Origin: Flexivirga alba
Lineage (GTDB): Bacteria > Actinomycetota > Actinomycetes > Actinomycetales > Dermatophilaceae
Direction: 5' to 3'
DNA length: 64,000 nucleotides
Assembly: GCF_042661025.1 (NCBI RefSeq)
Contig: NZ_JBHSWH010000001.1
Span: 1,054,001 to 1,118,000, forward strand
The position numbers and the translations under genes were made by a program. Shown one piece after another: positions 46,583-56,967 of the stretch; position 1 is the first letter of the stretch; each line of letters opens with the position of its first letter. The notes below the pieces were generated by a model. That model searched no databases and had not been told where the DNA came from. It worked only from the letters and a program-made list of their open reading frames with translations.

Positions 46583-47549
46583 TGACCGCTCCTGCGGACG
46601 AGACGGCTTCGAACGTGCTCGCGACGCCCGACTCGTCAATCACCGGTGCATCCCCGGGCAGCGAGCCGTCCGCCTCGAGCTGCACCCGGGCACCCGGGTC
46701 CAACGGCACGCACACCGCCGGCGCGAACCGACGGGCGAGCAGCCCCATCCGCGCGGTCTCCTGCATCCGCAGTCGCTGCCGCGCGGACGGCAACACCACG
46801 ACCCCCGGCAACAGGCCGAGCCCGTCGTCATACACCTCGGGCGCGCGTGGCCCGCGAGATGCGTTGTCGTTGAAGAGAACAACGCGCTCGGTGAGCACCA
46901 TCGCCCCTGCCGACCAGGCGATCACCGGCAGTCGGTCCAGGCCCGCCGGCACGACGTTGAAGAGGTGCAGTGCGTCCAACAACTCACCCACGTGCCCGCC
47001 GGCCAGCACGACGGCTTCGGCGGCGGTGAGCAGCTGCGCCACCTCCGCGCGGTGTGCCGCGATGAGCGGGTGCTCGTGTGGGCGCGTCGCGGCATAGAAG
47101 GTCGCGTTGATCTCCCGCACGCGCTCCAGGTGCCGCTGGTCGAGGGAGCGCAGCACTTCCTCGCCATCGCTGACTGCGAATCGCTTTGCGCGCTCAGAGC
47201 GTTCGGTCTGCGAGCGCAGCTCGGTCAACGCCCGGGAGGTATGCCGAACCCCGATCAGGTAGAGCTCCTGCAGGTCGGTGAGCTCGACCGAGCGACGCCG
47301 ATGGGCGGCGGCGAAATCCGGGTCCCGGTCGAGCACGTCCTGACGTCGCGACCAGAGGGCCAAGTTGGTTGCCCGACCTCCGAGGTGCTCGTCCAACTCG
47401 TCGTCGGCGAGCTCACGCTCCTGCCAGCCGGCCGTGATGGTGGCGAACGGGCCGCTCAGCTGAAGGCCCGCAATGATCTTGTCCAGACCCGGTCGACGCT
47501 GGGGACCCAGCAGTACCAACGGGTTTCGCGGCGAGCCGCTCACTGCCAT
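46575..47549 (-). CDS. S51-like peptidase / class I glutamine amidotransferase-like protein
   Basis: A 324-residue protein with a Rossmann-like alpha/beta core found in peptidase E and cyanophycinase. The nucleophile is the Ser in AWSAGAMVL; VLAGGHV is the oxyanion-loop region; DDGLGLLPG is typical. It probably cleaves an aspartyl- or isopeptide-type bond. ATG 47549 was chosen for its GAAGAGG ribosome site; a TTG overlapping the ATP-grasp stop at 47618-47621 would add 24 residues. Middle gene of the three-gene operon. Confidence 0.8.
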   Translation of the reverse strand: MAVSGSPRNPLVLLGPQRRPGLDKIIAGLQLSGPFATITAGWQERELADDELDEHLGGRATNLALWSRRQDVLDRDPDFAAAHRRRSVELTDLQELYLIGVRHTSRALTELRSQTERSERAKRFAVSDGEEVLRSLDQRHLERVREINATFYAATRPHEHPLIAAHRAEVAQLLTAAEAVVLAGGHVGELLDALHLFNVVPAGLDRLPVIAWSAGAMVLTERVVLFNDNASRGPRAPEVYDDGLGLLPGVVVLPSARQRLRMQETARMGLLARRFAPAVCVPLDPGARVQLEADGSLPGDAPVIDESGVASTFEAVSSAGAVNG

Positions 47550-47617
47550 GGTCGCGCCTCTTCCCCTCGCTGCGGGCCTCGTTCGTGCCTCACTCGTGTC
47601 CTCGCTCGGGTCGGCGC

Positions 47618-48832
47618 TCAACCTGCGTGGACTTGCACGGTGCGCCCGACGTCGTCGAGCATCCCGCGCAACGCGTCGTAGTCAGGGTGCTTCATCCGGA
47701 TCCACGCGTTGGCCATGTAGCCGGCCTCGATCGGCTGCGTCGCGGCGCCGACCGGCAGGTGAGAGTCCAGGATCCATTCGCCATACCGCGAATTGATGTC
47801 GTCGAGTCCGTCGATGGAGGTGATGGTGCCGTCGCGGTCGGGTCGCAGCGCGATGATGCCGGCGGCATACGCACGCGATGGGACGTGCCACACCTGGTGG
47901 TGCACGATCGCGTCCGCCCAGGCGCGGTAGATGTCGATGTCGTTGCCCGCGGAGTAGAGGTCCCAGCAGCCGACACCCGGGGGCCGGGCGCCGATCTCGC
48001 TGAACCGCAAGCCTTTCGGGCTGACGAAGTACTCCATGTGGGTTGGCGCGGTGTGTATGCCGAGGACCTCGTTGACCCGCTCGCCGAGGTCGCGGAGCTC
48101 CCGGTAGAACGGAGCCTGGTCGACCCGGTTGGTCGAGATGTACTGCGGACTGACCCAGCGCGTCCGCATCGCCTCGAGCACCCCCGGGTAGTAGTGCGAG
48201 GCGAAGTCCAGTGCAATGTGGCCATCGACACTCAGGGTGTCGTAGAAACCCTCATGCCCCTCGACGAACTCCTCGATCGCGATCGACTCGGTGGCGCCGA
48301 ATGTCGCTGCGGTGTCGACCAATTCGCGGAAATTATCGACTCGAGTCGTGCCGGCGGCGCCGGCACCGTCGCGGGGCTTGAGGATCACCGGGTAGCCATG
48401 CTCGTCGACGAAGTCACGCAGGTCGTCGATGTCGTGTGCTGCCGCCGACGCGGCGGTCGGCACGCCGGCCGCGCGCAAGGCCTCCTTCATCGCCGGCTTG
48501 TCGCGGCACAACCAGGTCGTGCGCACGGACGTGCCCGGTATGCCGAGAGCCTCTCGCACGATCGCGGCCGGCAGCGTGTGTGCCTCGATCGTCGCCTCCA
48601 TGCCGTCGATCCAGGCGAACGACTGGAAGTGCTCGACCGCCATACGCAGCTGATCGACGTCGGTGACCGAGCCCACCTGGTAGTAGTGATCGACCCACGA
48701 TTGGAGCTGCTCGTCCAGCCACTCCCATGGTGTCTCGCCGACCGCGAAGACGCTGGCGCCCACCCCGTGCAGCGCACGCGCGAACTCGCGCTGGTTACGC
48801 GGGAAGTTCGGCTCGACGAAGACGATGTTCAT
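47618..48832 (-). CDS. ATP-grasp ligase
   Basis: A 404-residue ATP-grasp enzyme that couples ATP to carboxylate-amine ligation. Motifs: N-terminal NIVFVEPNFPRNQREF, the ATP-binding VILKPRDGAGAAGTT and EEFVEGHEGF, and the metal-binding LRFSEIGARPPG. It heads the operon with an S51-like peptidase and a Fes-like esterase. ATG 48832 has no Shine-Dalgarno; TAGCCT ends 8 bases upstream, compatible with a near-leaderless mRNA. The amine and acid substrates are unknown. Confidence 0.85.
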   Translation of the reverse strand: MNIVFVEPNFPRNQREFARALHGVGASVFAVGETPWEWLDEQLQSWVDHYYQVGSVTDVDQLRMAVEHFQSFAWIDGMEATIEAHTLPAAIVREALGIPGTSVRTTWLCRDKPAMKEALRAAGVPTAASAAAHDIDDLRDFVDEHGYPVILKPRDGAGAAGTTRVDNFRELVDTAATFGATESIAIEEFVEGHEGFYDTLSVDGHIALDFASHYYPGVLEAMRTRWVSPQYISTNRVDQAPFYRELRDLGERVNEVLGIHTAPTHMEYFVSPKGLRFSEIGARPPGVGCWDLYSAGNDIDIYRAWADAIVHHQVWHVPSRAYAAGIIALRPDRDGTITSIDGLDDINSRYGEWILDSHLPVGAATQPIEAGYMANAWIRMKHPDYDALRGMLDDVGRTVQVHAG

Positions 48833-48948
48833 GAAATGTGAGGCTAGCGGCATTTCCGGCGTCGGCGTAGGGCCTCGAGACGCGCGCTCGTACCTCACGC
48901 GCTCCTCGGCCGGCTCGGGTTGTCAGTGGCGGGTGTGAATATGGGGGT

Positions 48949-50141
48949 GTGTCAGAGGGCAACTTCCTGCACGCCGACCTCGACTCCTTCTATGCCAGCG
49001 TCGCGCAGCGTGACGACCCCGCCTTGCGTGGTCGTCCGGTCGCCGTGGGCGGCGGCATCGTGCTCGCCGCCAGCTACGAAGCGAAGGCGATGGGCGTGCG
49101 TACCGCCATGTCCTCACGGGTGGCGCGGCGATTGTGCCCGGGGTTGATCGAGGTGCCGCCGACCTTCACCGCGTATGTCGAGGCATCTCGCGCCGTCTTC
49201 GAGATCTTCCGCGACATCACACCGCTGGTCGAAGGCGTGTCGATCGACGAGGCGTTCCTCGACGTCGGCGGCTCCGCCGGGTGAGCGGATCGCCGTCGAC
49301 CGTGGGTGCGGTGTTGCGGCGCCGGGTGAAACAGGAGGTCGGGCTGCCGATCTCGGTCGGCATCGCAGGCAGCAAATTCCTGGCCAAGGTCGCCAGCGCC
49401 GCGAGCAAGCCGGACGGCCTGCTCAGCGTGCCGGTCGGCGGGGAGCTGGACTTCCTGCACCCGCTGCCGATCGAGGCGTTGTGGGGCGTCGGCAAGGTGA
49501 CCTCCGGCAAATTGCACGCGCGCGGCATCGGCACGGTCGGTGGGCTCGCCGCCCTTCAAGAGGATGCGCTGATCGCCATCGTCGGCCCGGGCAGCGGTCA
49601 CCATCTGCACGCGCTCGCCCACGGGCGCGACCCGCGCCGGGTCGAGACCGGTCGTCGGCGCCGGTCGGTCGGTGCGCAGCGGGCGATCGGGCGGGGGCGT
49701 CATACCGGGGCCGAACTGGACGCGACGCTGGTCAGCCTGGTCGACAAGGTGACCCGGCGGCTGCGCTCCGGCGAGCGGGTCGGGCGAACCTTCGTGCTGC
49801 GACTGCGGTTCGAGGACATGACCCGGGTGACGAGATCGCGAACGCTGCGCAGCGCCACCGCGGGCACCGACGCCTGGCTGGTCGCAGGTCGAGCGCTGCT
49901 GGAAGAGGCCATGCCGCTGATCGCCGACCGGGGCGTGACCCTGGTCGGCATCAGCATCAGCGGACTCGACGAAGCAGCCGACGAGCAACTCGAGTTGCCT
50001 TTCGAAGCCGTGGCCCCGTCCCGGCTGGACGGCGCGCTCGACGCGGTGCGTGACCGGTTCGGCAGCGCCGCCGTCACCCGGGCCGTGCTGCTCGGCCGGT
50101 CCGAGGGCTTCAGCACCCCGCAGCTGCCCGATCAGCGATGA
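48949..50141 (+). CDS. dinB: DNA polymerase IV; 1-base deletion
   Basis: A Y-family translesion polymerase. Motifs: FLHADLDSFYASV (metal-binding Asp), YEAKAMGVRTAM, VSIDEAFLDVGG (second catalytic Asp/Glu), and a thumb with LWGVGKVT. The little-finger domain and a C-terminal region with QLELPFE, a probable clamp-binding motif, complete it. The break is near 49276-49283: the frame reads a stop after DVGGSAG; one added base restores about 397 residues. The GTG start follows a short spacer with no strong ribosome site. Confidence 0.92.
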
Positions 50142-50165
50142 CGATGCACCGGCCGTCATACCGAC

Positions 50166-50202
50166 GAAACCCCCGAACCACACAGTGATTCGGGGGCTTT
50201 CG
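50166..50202. terminator. Bidirectional terminator after dinB
   Basis: CCCCCGAA (50170-50177) pairs with TTCGGGGG (50189-50196), flanked by GAAA and CTTTC on either side. It lies between two convergent genes. Confidence 0.85.
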
Positions 50203-50213
50203 GCTGTATGACG

Positions 50214-51065
50214 TCACTCCTTGGCAGCGTGCCGGCCACGTCGTGAGCCGGTGACCGAAGCGTCGACCTTCTTCTCCAGGTCGCCGACAGCGTCGTCGGA
50301 TGCCGGCACCGCCGTGGTGTCCTCGACCGGGTTGACGTCGAGCTTCTCGATCTCCGGCGCGGTGACCTCCGGGACGCGCTTGGCGCCGCCCTTCTGGCCG
50401 CTGAGGTAGAGGGCGACCGCTCCGGCTCCGGCGAGCAGGCCGAGGGCGATGAGCAACTTGCCCTTCTTGCGGCGCTTCTTCGCGACCTGCGGTGCGACGG
50501 TCTCCACGACATCACGGGCTTGTTGCGGCAGGGCGGCATACGCCTGGGTGCCGGCTGCAGTGGTGGCTGCGATCGTCTCCTGGATGCGCGGCATCCACTC
50601 GTCGGCGAACAGGCGGTGTGCCTGCTCCTTGGTCAGGCCGGCTGCCTCGGCGCGGTCCGCGGCCGACGCCTTGATCTTCGCGGCGTTCTCGGACGCCTGC
50701 TGGGTGGCCTTCTTCGCCTTCTTGACGTGCGGCGCGGCGGCCTCGGTGACGTCCTCGGAGGCCTTCTTGGCAGCCTTCTTCGCCTTCTCGACATGCGGTG
50801 CTGCGGTGTCGACCGCATCGGCGGTGGCTTCCTTGGCCTTTGCGACGTGCGGCGCCGCGGCCTCGGCAACGACGTCCTTCGCCTTAGCGACGTGTGGTGC
50901 TGCAGCGTCGGACGCCTTGTCGGCGGCGTCGGAGAGCTGACCGGTGACGTTCTCCACGACCGGTGCAATCTTCTCGCGGCCGGCTTCCGCCGCGTCAGCC
51001 ACTGCTGATGCCAGGTCGGCTACCTTGTCCTTGGCCACGTCCTTGCGCGAGGTCTTGCTGAGCAC
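50214..51065 (-). CDS. Ala/Lys-rich repeat membrane protein (DUF5324-like)
   Basis: A 283-residue protein with at least four copies of a repeat of the form AAPHVxKAKxx, predicted to form amphipathic helices, followed by a cytoplasmic domain, one hydrophobic helix near residues 205-225 and a charged tail. In Streptomyces a DUF5324 protein lies beside crgA and the peptidyl-prolyl isomerase, and here the order is the same region. Apolipoprotein-like helices suggest membrane or DNA association; function is not known. Confidence 0.7.
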   Translation of the reverse strand: MLSKTSRKDVAKDKVADLASAVADAAEAGREKIAPVVENVTGQLSDAADKASDAAAPHVAKAKDVVAEAAAPHVAKAKEATADAVDTAAPHVEKAKKAAKKASEDVTEAAAPHVKKAKKATQQASENAAKIKASAADRAEAAGLTKEQAHRLFADEWMPRIQETIAATTAAGTQAYAALPQQARDVVETVAPQVAKKRRKKGKLLIALGLLAGAGAVALYLSGQKGGAKRVPEVTAPEIEKLDVNPVEDTTAVPASDDAVGDLEKKVDASVTGSRRGRHAAKE

Positions 51066-51269
51066 TGGAGCCCTCCTAGGCTTGAGGTTTCCGCTGCGCC
51101 GACCAGTCAGGCAACGAGCCCCTGCCTGGGTCAGCTCAGCGCAAGCGTCACTGCTACTTATTGAAAATCAACTTCAAGGCTTACTCGCTTCATCCTGCCA
51201 AGTCCCACCGGCAAGCAGCAACGCCGGTCCGGGTGTACCTGAGAGTACGGCGCCTGCGGATGCCAGACT

Positions 51270-51794
51270 ATGTGCATGATCGCAACACTGCAGACCAACC
51301 ACGGCGACATCAAGATCAACTTGTTCCCGAACGAAGCTCCCAAGACGGTCGAGAACTTCGTCGGCCTCGCCGAGGGCACCAAGGACTACCGCGACGACGC
51401 CGGTCGCACCAACCCCACTCCGTACTACGACGGCCTGACCTTCCACCGGATCATCCCGGGTTTCATGATCCAGGGCGGCTGCCCCCAGGGCATCGGCATC
51501 GGCGGCCCGGGCTTCGAGTTCGACGACGAGATCTCGCCGGACAAGAACTTCAACGCGCCATACATGCTGGCGATGGCCAACGCAGGCAAGCGCGGTGGCA
51601 AGGGCACCAACGGCTCGCAATTCTTCGTGACCGTCGGCGCGACGAGCTGGCTGCAGGGCAAGCACACCATCTTCGGTGAGGTTGCCGACCAGGCGAGCCG
51701 CGACGTTGTCGACAAGATCGCCGCCGTGCCGACCGGTGCGCAGGACCGCCCGGCCGAGCCCGTCGTGATCGAGAAGGTCACCGTCGAGAAGTGA
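51270..51794 (+). CDS. ppiA: Peptidyl-prolyl cis-trans isomerase (cyclophilin)
   Basis: A cytoplasmic cyclophilin of 172-174 residues. Conserved motifs are FHRIIPGFMIQGG, GTNGSQFFVT and HTIFGEV, with the catalytic Arg in FHR. Two in-frame ATGs, 51270 and 51276, are possible; neither has a ribosome site, and GACTAT just upstream suggests a leaderless message. It is followed by the rhomboid gene in the same direction. Confidence 0.95.
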   Translation: MCMIATLQTNHGDIKINLFPNEAPKTVENFVGLAEGTKDYRDDAGRTNPTPYYDGLTFHRIIPGFMIQGGCPQGIGIGGPGFEFDDEISPDKNFNAPYMLAMANAGKRGGKGTNGSQFFVTVGATSWLQGKHTIFGEVADQASRDVVDKIAAVPTGAQDRPAEPVVIEKVTVEK

Positions 51795-51801
51795 CTGAGC
51801 A

Positions 51802-52667
51802 GTGAGCAACAGCATGGGGAATCTCCCCACCTGCCATCGCCACCCTGACCGGGTGGCGATGGTGTCTTGCCAGCGATGCGGCCGACCGACGTGTGCCGAG
51901 TGCCAGCGCCCGGCGCCGGTCGGCGTGCAGTGCGTCGATTGCGTGGCCGCGCAGCGCAAGCAGAGTCGTTCGGTGGTGTCGATGTTCGGCGGTCGGGTGG
52001 CCGAGGGCCGCCCGGTCGTCACCATCACCTTGATCGCGATCTGTGTGGTGGTCTGGATCGGCCAGCAGCTCAACGACAAGGTCACCATCGACCTGCTCTA
52101 CGCACCGGTGCTGTCCAAGCAGGATCCGTGGCGGTTCCTGACCGCGGCGTTCGTGCACTCGCCGTCGTCGATCTTCCACCTGCTGTTCAACATGTACGCC
52201 CTGTGGATCGTCGGTCAGTACCTCGAGCCGTTGCTCGGTCGGGTGCGGCTGCTGGCGATCTATCTGATCTCCGCGGTCGGCGGGTCGGTCGGTTATGAGC
52301 TGCTGGCCTCGACCCCGAGCTCCCCACCGACTTCAACACCGGCTGGGTGACCCCGACGGTCGGTGCATCGGGGGCGGTCTTCGGTCTCTTCGTCGTCGTG
52401 GTGGTGCTCAACCGGCACCTCGGGCGTGGCGTCGGTCCGATGATCGGACTGATCGTCATCAACGGCGTCATCGGCTTCCTCGTGCCGGACGTCGCGTGGC
52501 AGGCGCACCTGGGCGGCGCTATCACCGGCGGCCTGTGCGCGGCCGCCATCGCAGTCCTGGGCCGGCAGCGTGCGCAGTGGCAGTGGGTGGCGCTCGCGGG
52601 CATCAGCATCCTGCTCGTGGTCCTGGCCATCGTTCGGTTCGAGTCGGTGCATCTGCCGACCGGCTGA
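51802..52667 (+). CDS. Rhomboid-family intramembrane serine protease with N-terminal zinc ribbon; 1-base deletion
   Basis: The N-terminal domain has CHRHPDRV, SCQRCGRPTCAEC and VQCVDC, a zinc-binding pattern. The membrane core has the HxxxN-type FHLLFNMYALW, the catalytic Ser in GASGAVFG and the His in WQAHLGG. The first frame ends in STPSS; one extra C in the run 52313-52316 restores about 288 residues. Such rhomboids lie next to ppiA in actinobacteria. Substrates are unknown. Confidence 0.88.
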
Positions 52668-52796
52668 CGTCATACGCAGTCCGCACCACATTCTCGCCAC
52701 AGCAGAACGCAAGGCGTTTCGTAGGGCGCTCGCATGGGATATGCCTCTTAGCCGTCTGGAACGTCCCGGCCGGCACTGCATGCGAGGAGTCGCCGG

Positions 52797-54160
52797 GTGC
52801 GCACAACAAAACATTGGTGGATCGCGGTCGTGGTGGTGGCCGCCGTCGCGATCGCCGGCGGCAGCTGGTGGCTGCTCGCCGGCCGATCGAGCGGCACCGG
52901 CCAGCAGGCCGCAAGCACGACGAGCGTCACCCAGCCGGTGACCCTGGGCACAGTGAGCCGGACCGTGACGGTGTCCGGAACCTTCAACCCCACGCACGTC
53001 GCGAACCTCAACTTCGGCAGCAGCGGCACGGTCAGTGCCGTCGATGCGGTAGTCGGGCAGCAGGTCACCGCGGGCGACGCGCTCGCCACGGTCGACGCCA
53101 CCTCACTGAAGGCGGAGGTGACCGCTGACCAGGCGAGCCTGACCGCCGCGCAGTCCCAGCTGACCACGGCCCAGGCCGCCTCCGACAGCACCCAGATCAG
53201 CGGCGCGAGCGCGCAGGTCACCGCAGCGCAGGCCAAGCTGACCTCGGCCCAGCAGGCGGTCACCGACGCGACGTTGCGCAGTACCATCACGGGCACGGTC
53301 GCGTCGGTCGACATTGCGGTCGGCGATCAGGTCAACGGGTCCGCCGGATCGGGATCGGGATCGGGCGGCTCCAGCGGCGGCACCGGAGGCGGCTCGGCCA
53401 ATGCCTCCGCCGGGTCGGCCGGCAACAGCCAAACCGCCACGGGATCGTCGAGCACGTCGTCGGCCCAGGTGGTCGTGGTCGACACGTCGTCCTGGACGGT
53501 CAATGCGTCAGTCAGCGCCGCAGATCTCGCCGCGATCAAGAAGGGCCAGCAGGCGTCGGTTTCGGTGGCCACGTCGACGTCGGGGACCACCGGTCGGCAG
53601 GCGTTCGCCGGTGCAGGAGGCAAGACCGGATCAAGCGCCCAGACGGGCTCCGGCACCAGCGGCACGACGGGCAGCGGGACCGGCACGACCTCCGCGGCGC
53701 AATACACCGGCAAGGTGACCTCGATCGGGCTGATCGCGAGCACGAGCAGCAGCTCGGTGGCGACGTTCCCGGTGACCATCGTCCTCGACGGCACCCACAC
53801 CGGTTTGTATGACGGCACGAGCGCCACCGCGGACATCGCGACCAGTCAGCAGGGCAACGTCTTGTCGGTGCCCACGGCCGCGATCAGCACGTCGAGCGCA
53901 GGAAAGCCGACGGTGACGGTGATGCAGGGCAAGTCGTCCAAGCAAGTGACGGTCACGGTCGGCGGGGTCTACGGCAGCCGCACCCAGATCCGCAGCGGCG
54001 TGTCCGCGGGTCAACTGGTCGTGGTTGCCTCGCGCAATGCGTTCGGCACCAAGTCCAGTGGCGGGTCGGGTACGACGGGCGGCGGTGGCTTCGGTGGCGG
54101 TTTCGGCGGCGGCGGCAGCGGCAACTTCCCGGGTCGCGGTGCCGGGGCCGGAGGCGGCCA

Positions 54161-54164
<4 letters not shown>
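52797..54164 (+). CDS. HlyD-type membrane-fusion adaptor of a MacB-like transporter
   Basis: A 455-residue protein with one N-terminal membrane helix, a barrel-sandwich (lipoyl-like) half ending VDATSLKAEVT, an Ala/Gln-rich coiled-coil hairpin, a Gly/Ser-rich linker and a beta-barrel domain. The C-terminus is Gly-rich. Start GTG 52797 has GAGGAG upstream. Its stop overlaps the ATPase start by 4 bases, so the two are coupled. In Gram-positive bacteria the adaptor bridges to the cell wall rather than to an outer membrane. Confidence 0.85.
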
Positions 54165-54858
<694 letters not shown>

Positions 54859-54859
<1 letters not shown>

Positions 54860-56085
54860 TGGGGCCACGGGAGACCCTGCGGACGGCATACGACGCGATC
54901 GGCCACCGGCGGCTGCGCTCGATCCTGACCGTCCTCGGCATCACCATCGGGATCGCCGCGGTGATGCTGACCGTCGGCCTCGGGCAGGGCGCCCAGCAAC
55001 AGGTCGCCAGCCAGATCAACGCCCTCGGCACCAACCTGCTGGTCGTCTCACCGGGCAGCTCGACCTCCACCTCCGGGGTGCGCGCGGGGCGCGGCTCGGC
55101 GACGACACTGACGACCGTCGACGCGCAGACCCTGGCCGACTCGACGGTCGCTCCAGACATCGAGGCGGTCGCGCCGACGATGAGTGGCACGCAATCGCTG
55201 GCGGTCGGTGACACCAACTGGTCGACGTCGGTGGTCGGCACGACACCCAGCTGGCTGCAAGTGCGCGACCGGTCGGTTGCGCTCGGGCGGTTCCTCAGCG
55301 CCGACGACCAGGCCGATGCCGCCACGGTCACGGTGCTCGGATCGACGAGCGCCGAGCAGCTCTTCGGCGCCCGTAACCCCGTCGGGCAGACGGTGACGAT
55401 CGGTTCGCAGAGTTTCACCGTGGTCGGCGAGCTGAAGTCCGCCGGGTCGACCTCGACCACCGACCAGGACGACACGGCGATCGTCCCCGAGACGACGTAT
55501 GCCGCCCGCCTCGCCGGCTCCGGCTCGGCGAACCTGTCCGACATCTATGTACAGGCACGCAACTCGTCGGCGTTGTCGGCCGCCTATCAGGAGGCGACCA
55601 ATGCGCTGGTGGCCGCGCACGGCGTGACGGCGTCGACCGCCGACTTCTCGGTGACCAGTCAGGCTTCGCTGGTCCAGACCGCGACCAGCACCGCCCACAC
55701 CCTGACCGTCCTGCTCGGCGGCATCGCGGCAATCTCGTTGCTGGTCGGCGGGATCGGCGTCATGAACATCATGCTGGTGTCGGTCACCGAGCGGATCCGC
55801 GAGATCGGCCTGCGCAAGGCCCTGGGTGCGACGCCTGGCGTCATACGGGCCCAATTCCTCGCGGAGGCAAGCATTCTCGGCCTTGTCGGCGGCGGGCTCG
55901 GCATCATCATCGGGCTGATCGGGACACGGGTGCTGCCCAATGTCGTCGGGCAGCCGGTGAGCATCTCGGTGCAGGCCGCCCTACTGGCCCTGTTGGTCTC
56001 GGTGGTCGTCGGTGTCGTCGCCGGCGTCTACCCAGCATCCCGAGCCGCCCGGCTCGCGCCCATCGAAGCATTGCGAAGCGAGTGA
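54859..56085 (+). CDS. ABC transporter permease (MacB/FtsX family)
   Basis: A 408-residue permease with one N-terminal helix (SILTVLGITIGIAAVML), a large extracytoplasmic domain and three C-terminal helices; VSVTERIREIGLRKALGAT and PASRAARLAPIEALRSE are diagnostic. It belongs to the MacB mechanotransmission class, which exports peptides or lipids rather than classical substrates. The first part of the ectodomain is Thr/Ser-rich. The lipoprotein gene follows 3 bases after its stop. Confidence 0.93.
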
Positions 56086-56088
56086 AAC

Positions 56089-56967
56089 ATGTTGATCAAC
56101 AAGAGTTTTGGTGCTGTCCTGGGCGCTGCCGGTGTCCTGCTGCTGGCCGGGTGCGGAGGCGGCGCGGCCACCGCGGTCTCATCACCGGCAGCTACCGGGA
56201 CCGGGTCGGCGTCCGCGTCGGGTCCCGGCAACGGGCGCAGCGGCTTCCGCCAGCCGGGGGTGAGCGGGGTCATCGCGTCGCACACCGGCTCCACGGCCAC
56301 GGTCAACTCCACCAGCGGTCAGTCCTCGACCGTCACCTGGACCTCGAGCACACCGATCGTCGAGCAACAGCCGGCGACGGCTGCGGCGATCGTCAACGGG
56401 TCGTGCGTCTCGATCCGCTCTGCGGGCACCGGATTCGGCGGGGGTCGAGGCGGTGCCGGGCGGCTGTCGGCCGGAGCCTCTGGGGTGCCGACCGGCGCCC
56501 GCCCGTCGGGCGCGCGGCGGTCTGGCAACTTCACGCTGCCGAGCAAGGTCACCGCGACAGCCGTCACCGTCCAGGCAGCCTCCGCATGCGGATCGTCCGG
56601 ATCCGCTGCTGCCGGAGGTGGTTTCGGGGGCTTCAGCGGGAAGGTGTCCAAGCGCTCCTCCGGCGGGTTCACCCTGACGGTCACCGTGCGAGATCGGGCT
56701 GGCGGCTCCTCCGCAAGTCCGTCGAAACCAGCTGCATCGTCGCCGAAAGCGGTTGCGGTGACCACGGATTCGTCCACGACATACATCAAGGAGGTCAAGG
56801 GCTCCGCGGCCAGCCTGACGGCCGGGGAATGTATGACGGCGCTCGGCACGCAATCGGGCAGCGCGCTCGCGGCGCGGCAGATCGTCGTCTCACAGTCGGT
56901 CAACGGCACGTGTGACTCCGGCTTCGGCGGCCGCGGTGCCGGCGGCACGGGAGCGACCAATGGCTGA
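56089..56967 (+). CDS. Lipoprotein of unknown function (DUF5666-like repeats)
   Basis: A 292-residue lipoprotein: the signal ends LLLAGCGGG with the lipobox cysteine near residue 22. Two or three beta-rich segments of the type GVIASHTGSTATVNSTSG and VSKRSSGGFTLTVTV resemble DUF5666 modules. It lies between permease and the second adaptor, overlapping the latter by 8 bases, so it probably serves the same transporter as a wall-side partner. Confidence 0.8.
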   Translation: MLINKSFGAVLGAAGVLLLAGCGGGAATAVSSPAATGTGSASASGPGNGRSGFRQPGVSGVIASHTGSTATVNSTSGQSSTVTWTSSTPIVEQQPATAAAIVNGSCVSIRSAGTGFGGGRGGAGRLSAGASGVPTGARPSGARRSGNFTLPSKVTATAVTVQAASACGSSGSAAAGGGFGGFSGKVSKRSSGGFTLTVTVRDRAGGSSASPSKPAASSPKAVAVTTDSSTTYIKEVKGSAASLTAGECMTALGTQSGSALAARQIVVSQSVNGTCDSGFGGRGAGGTGATNG

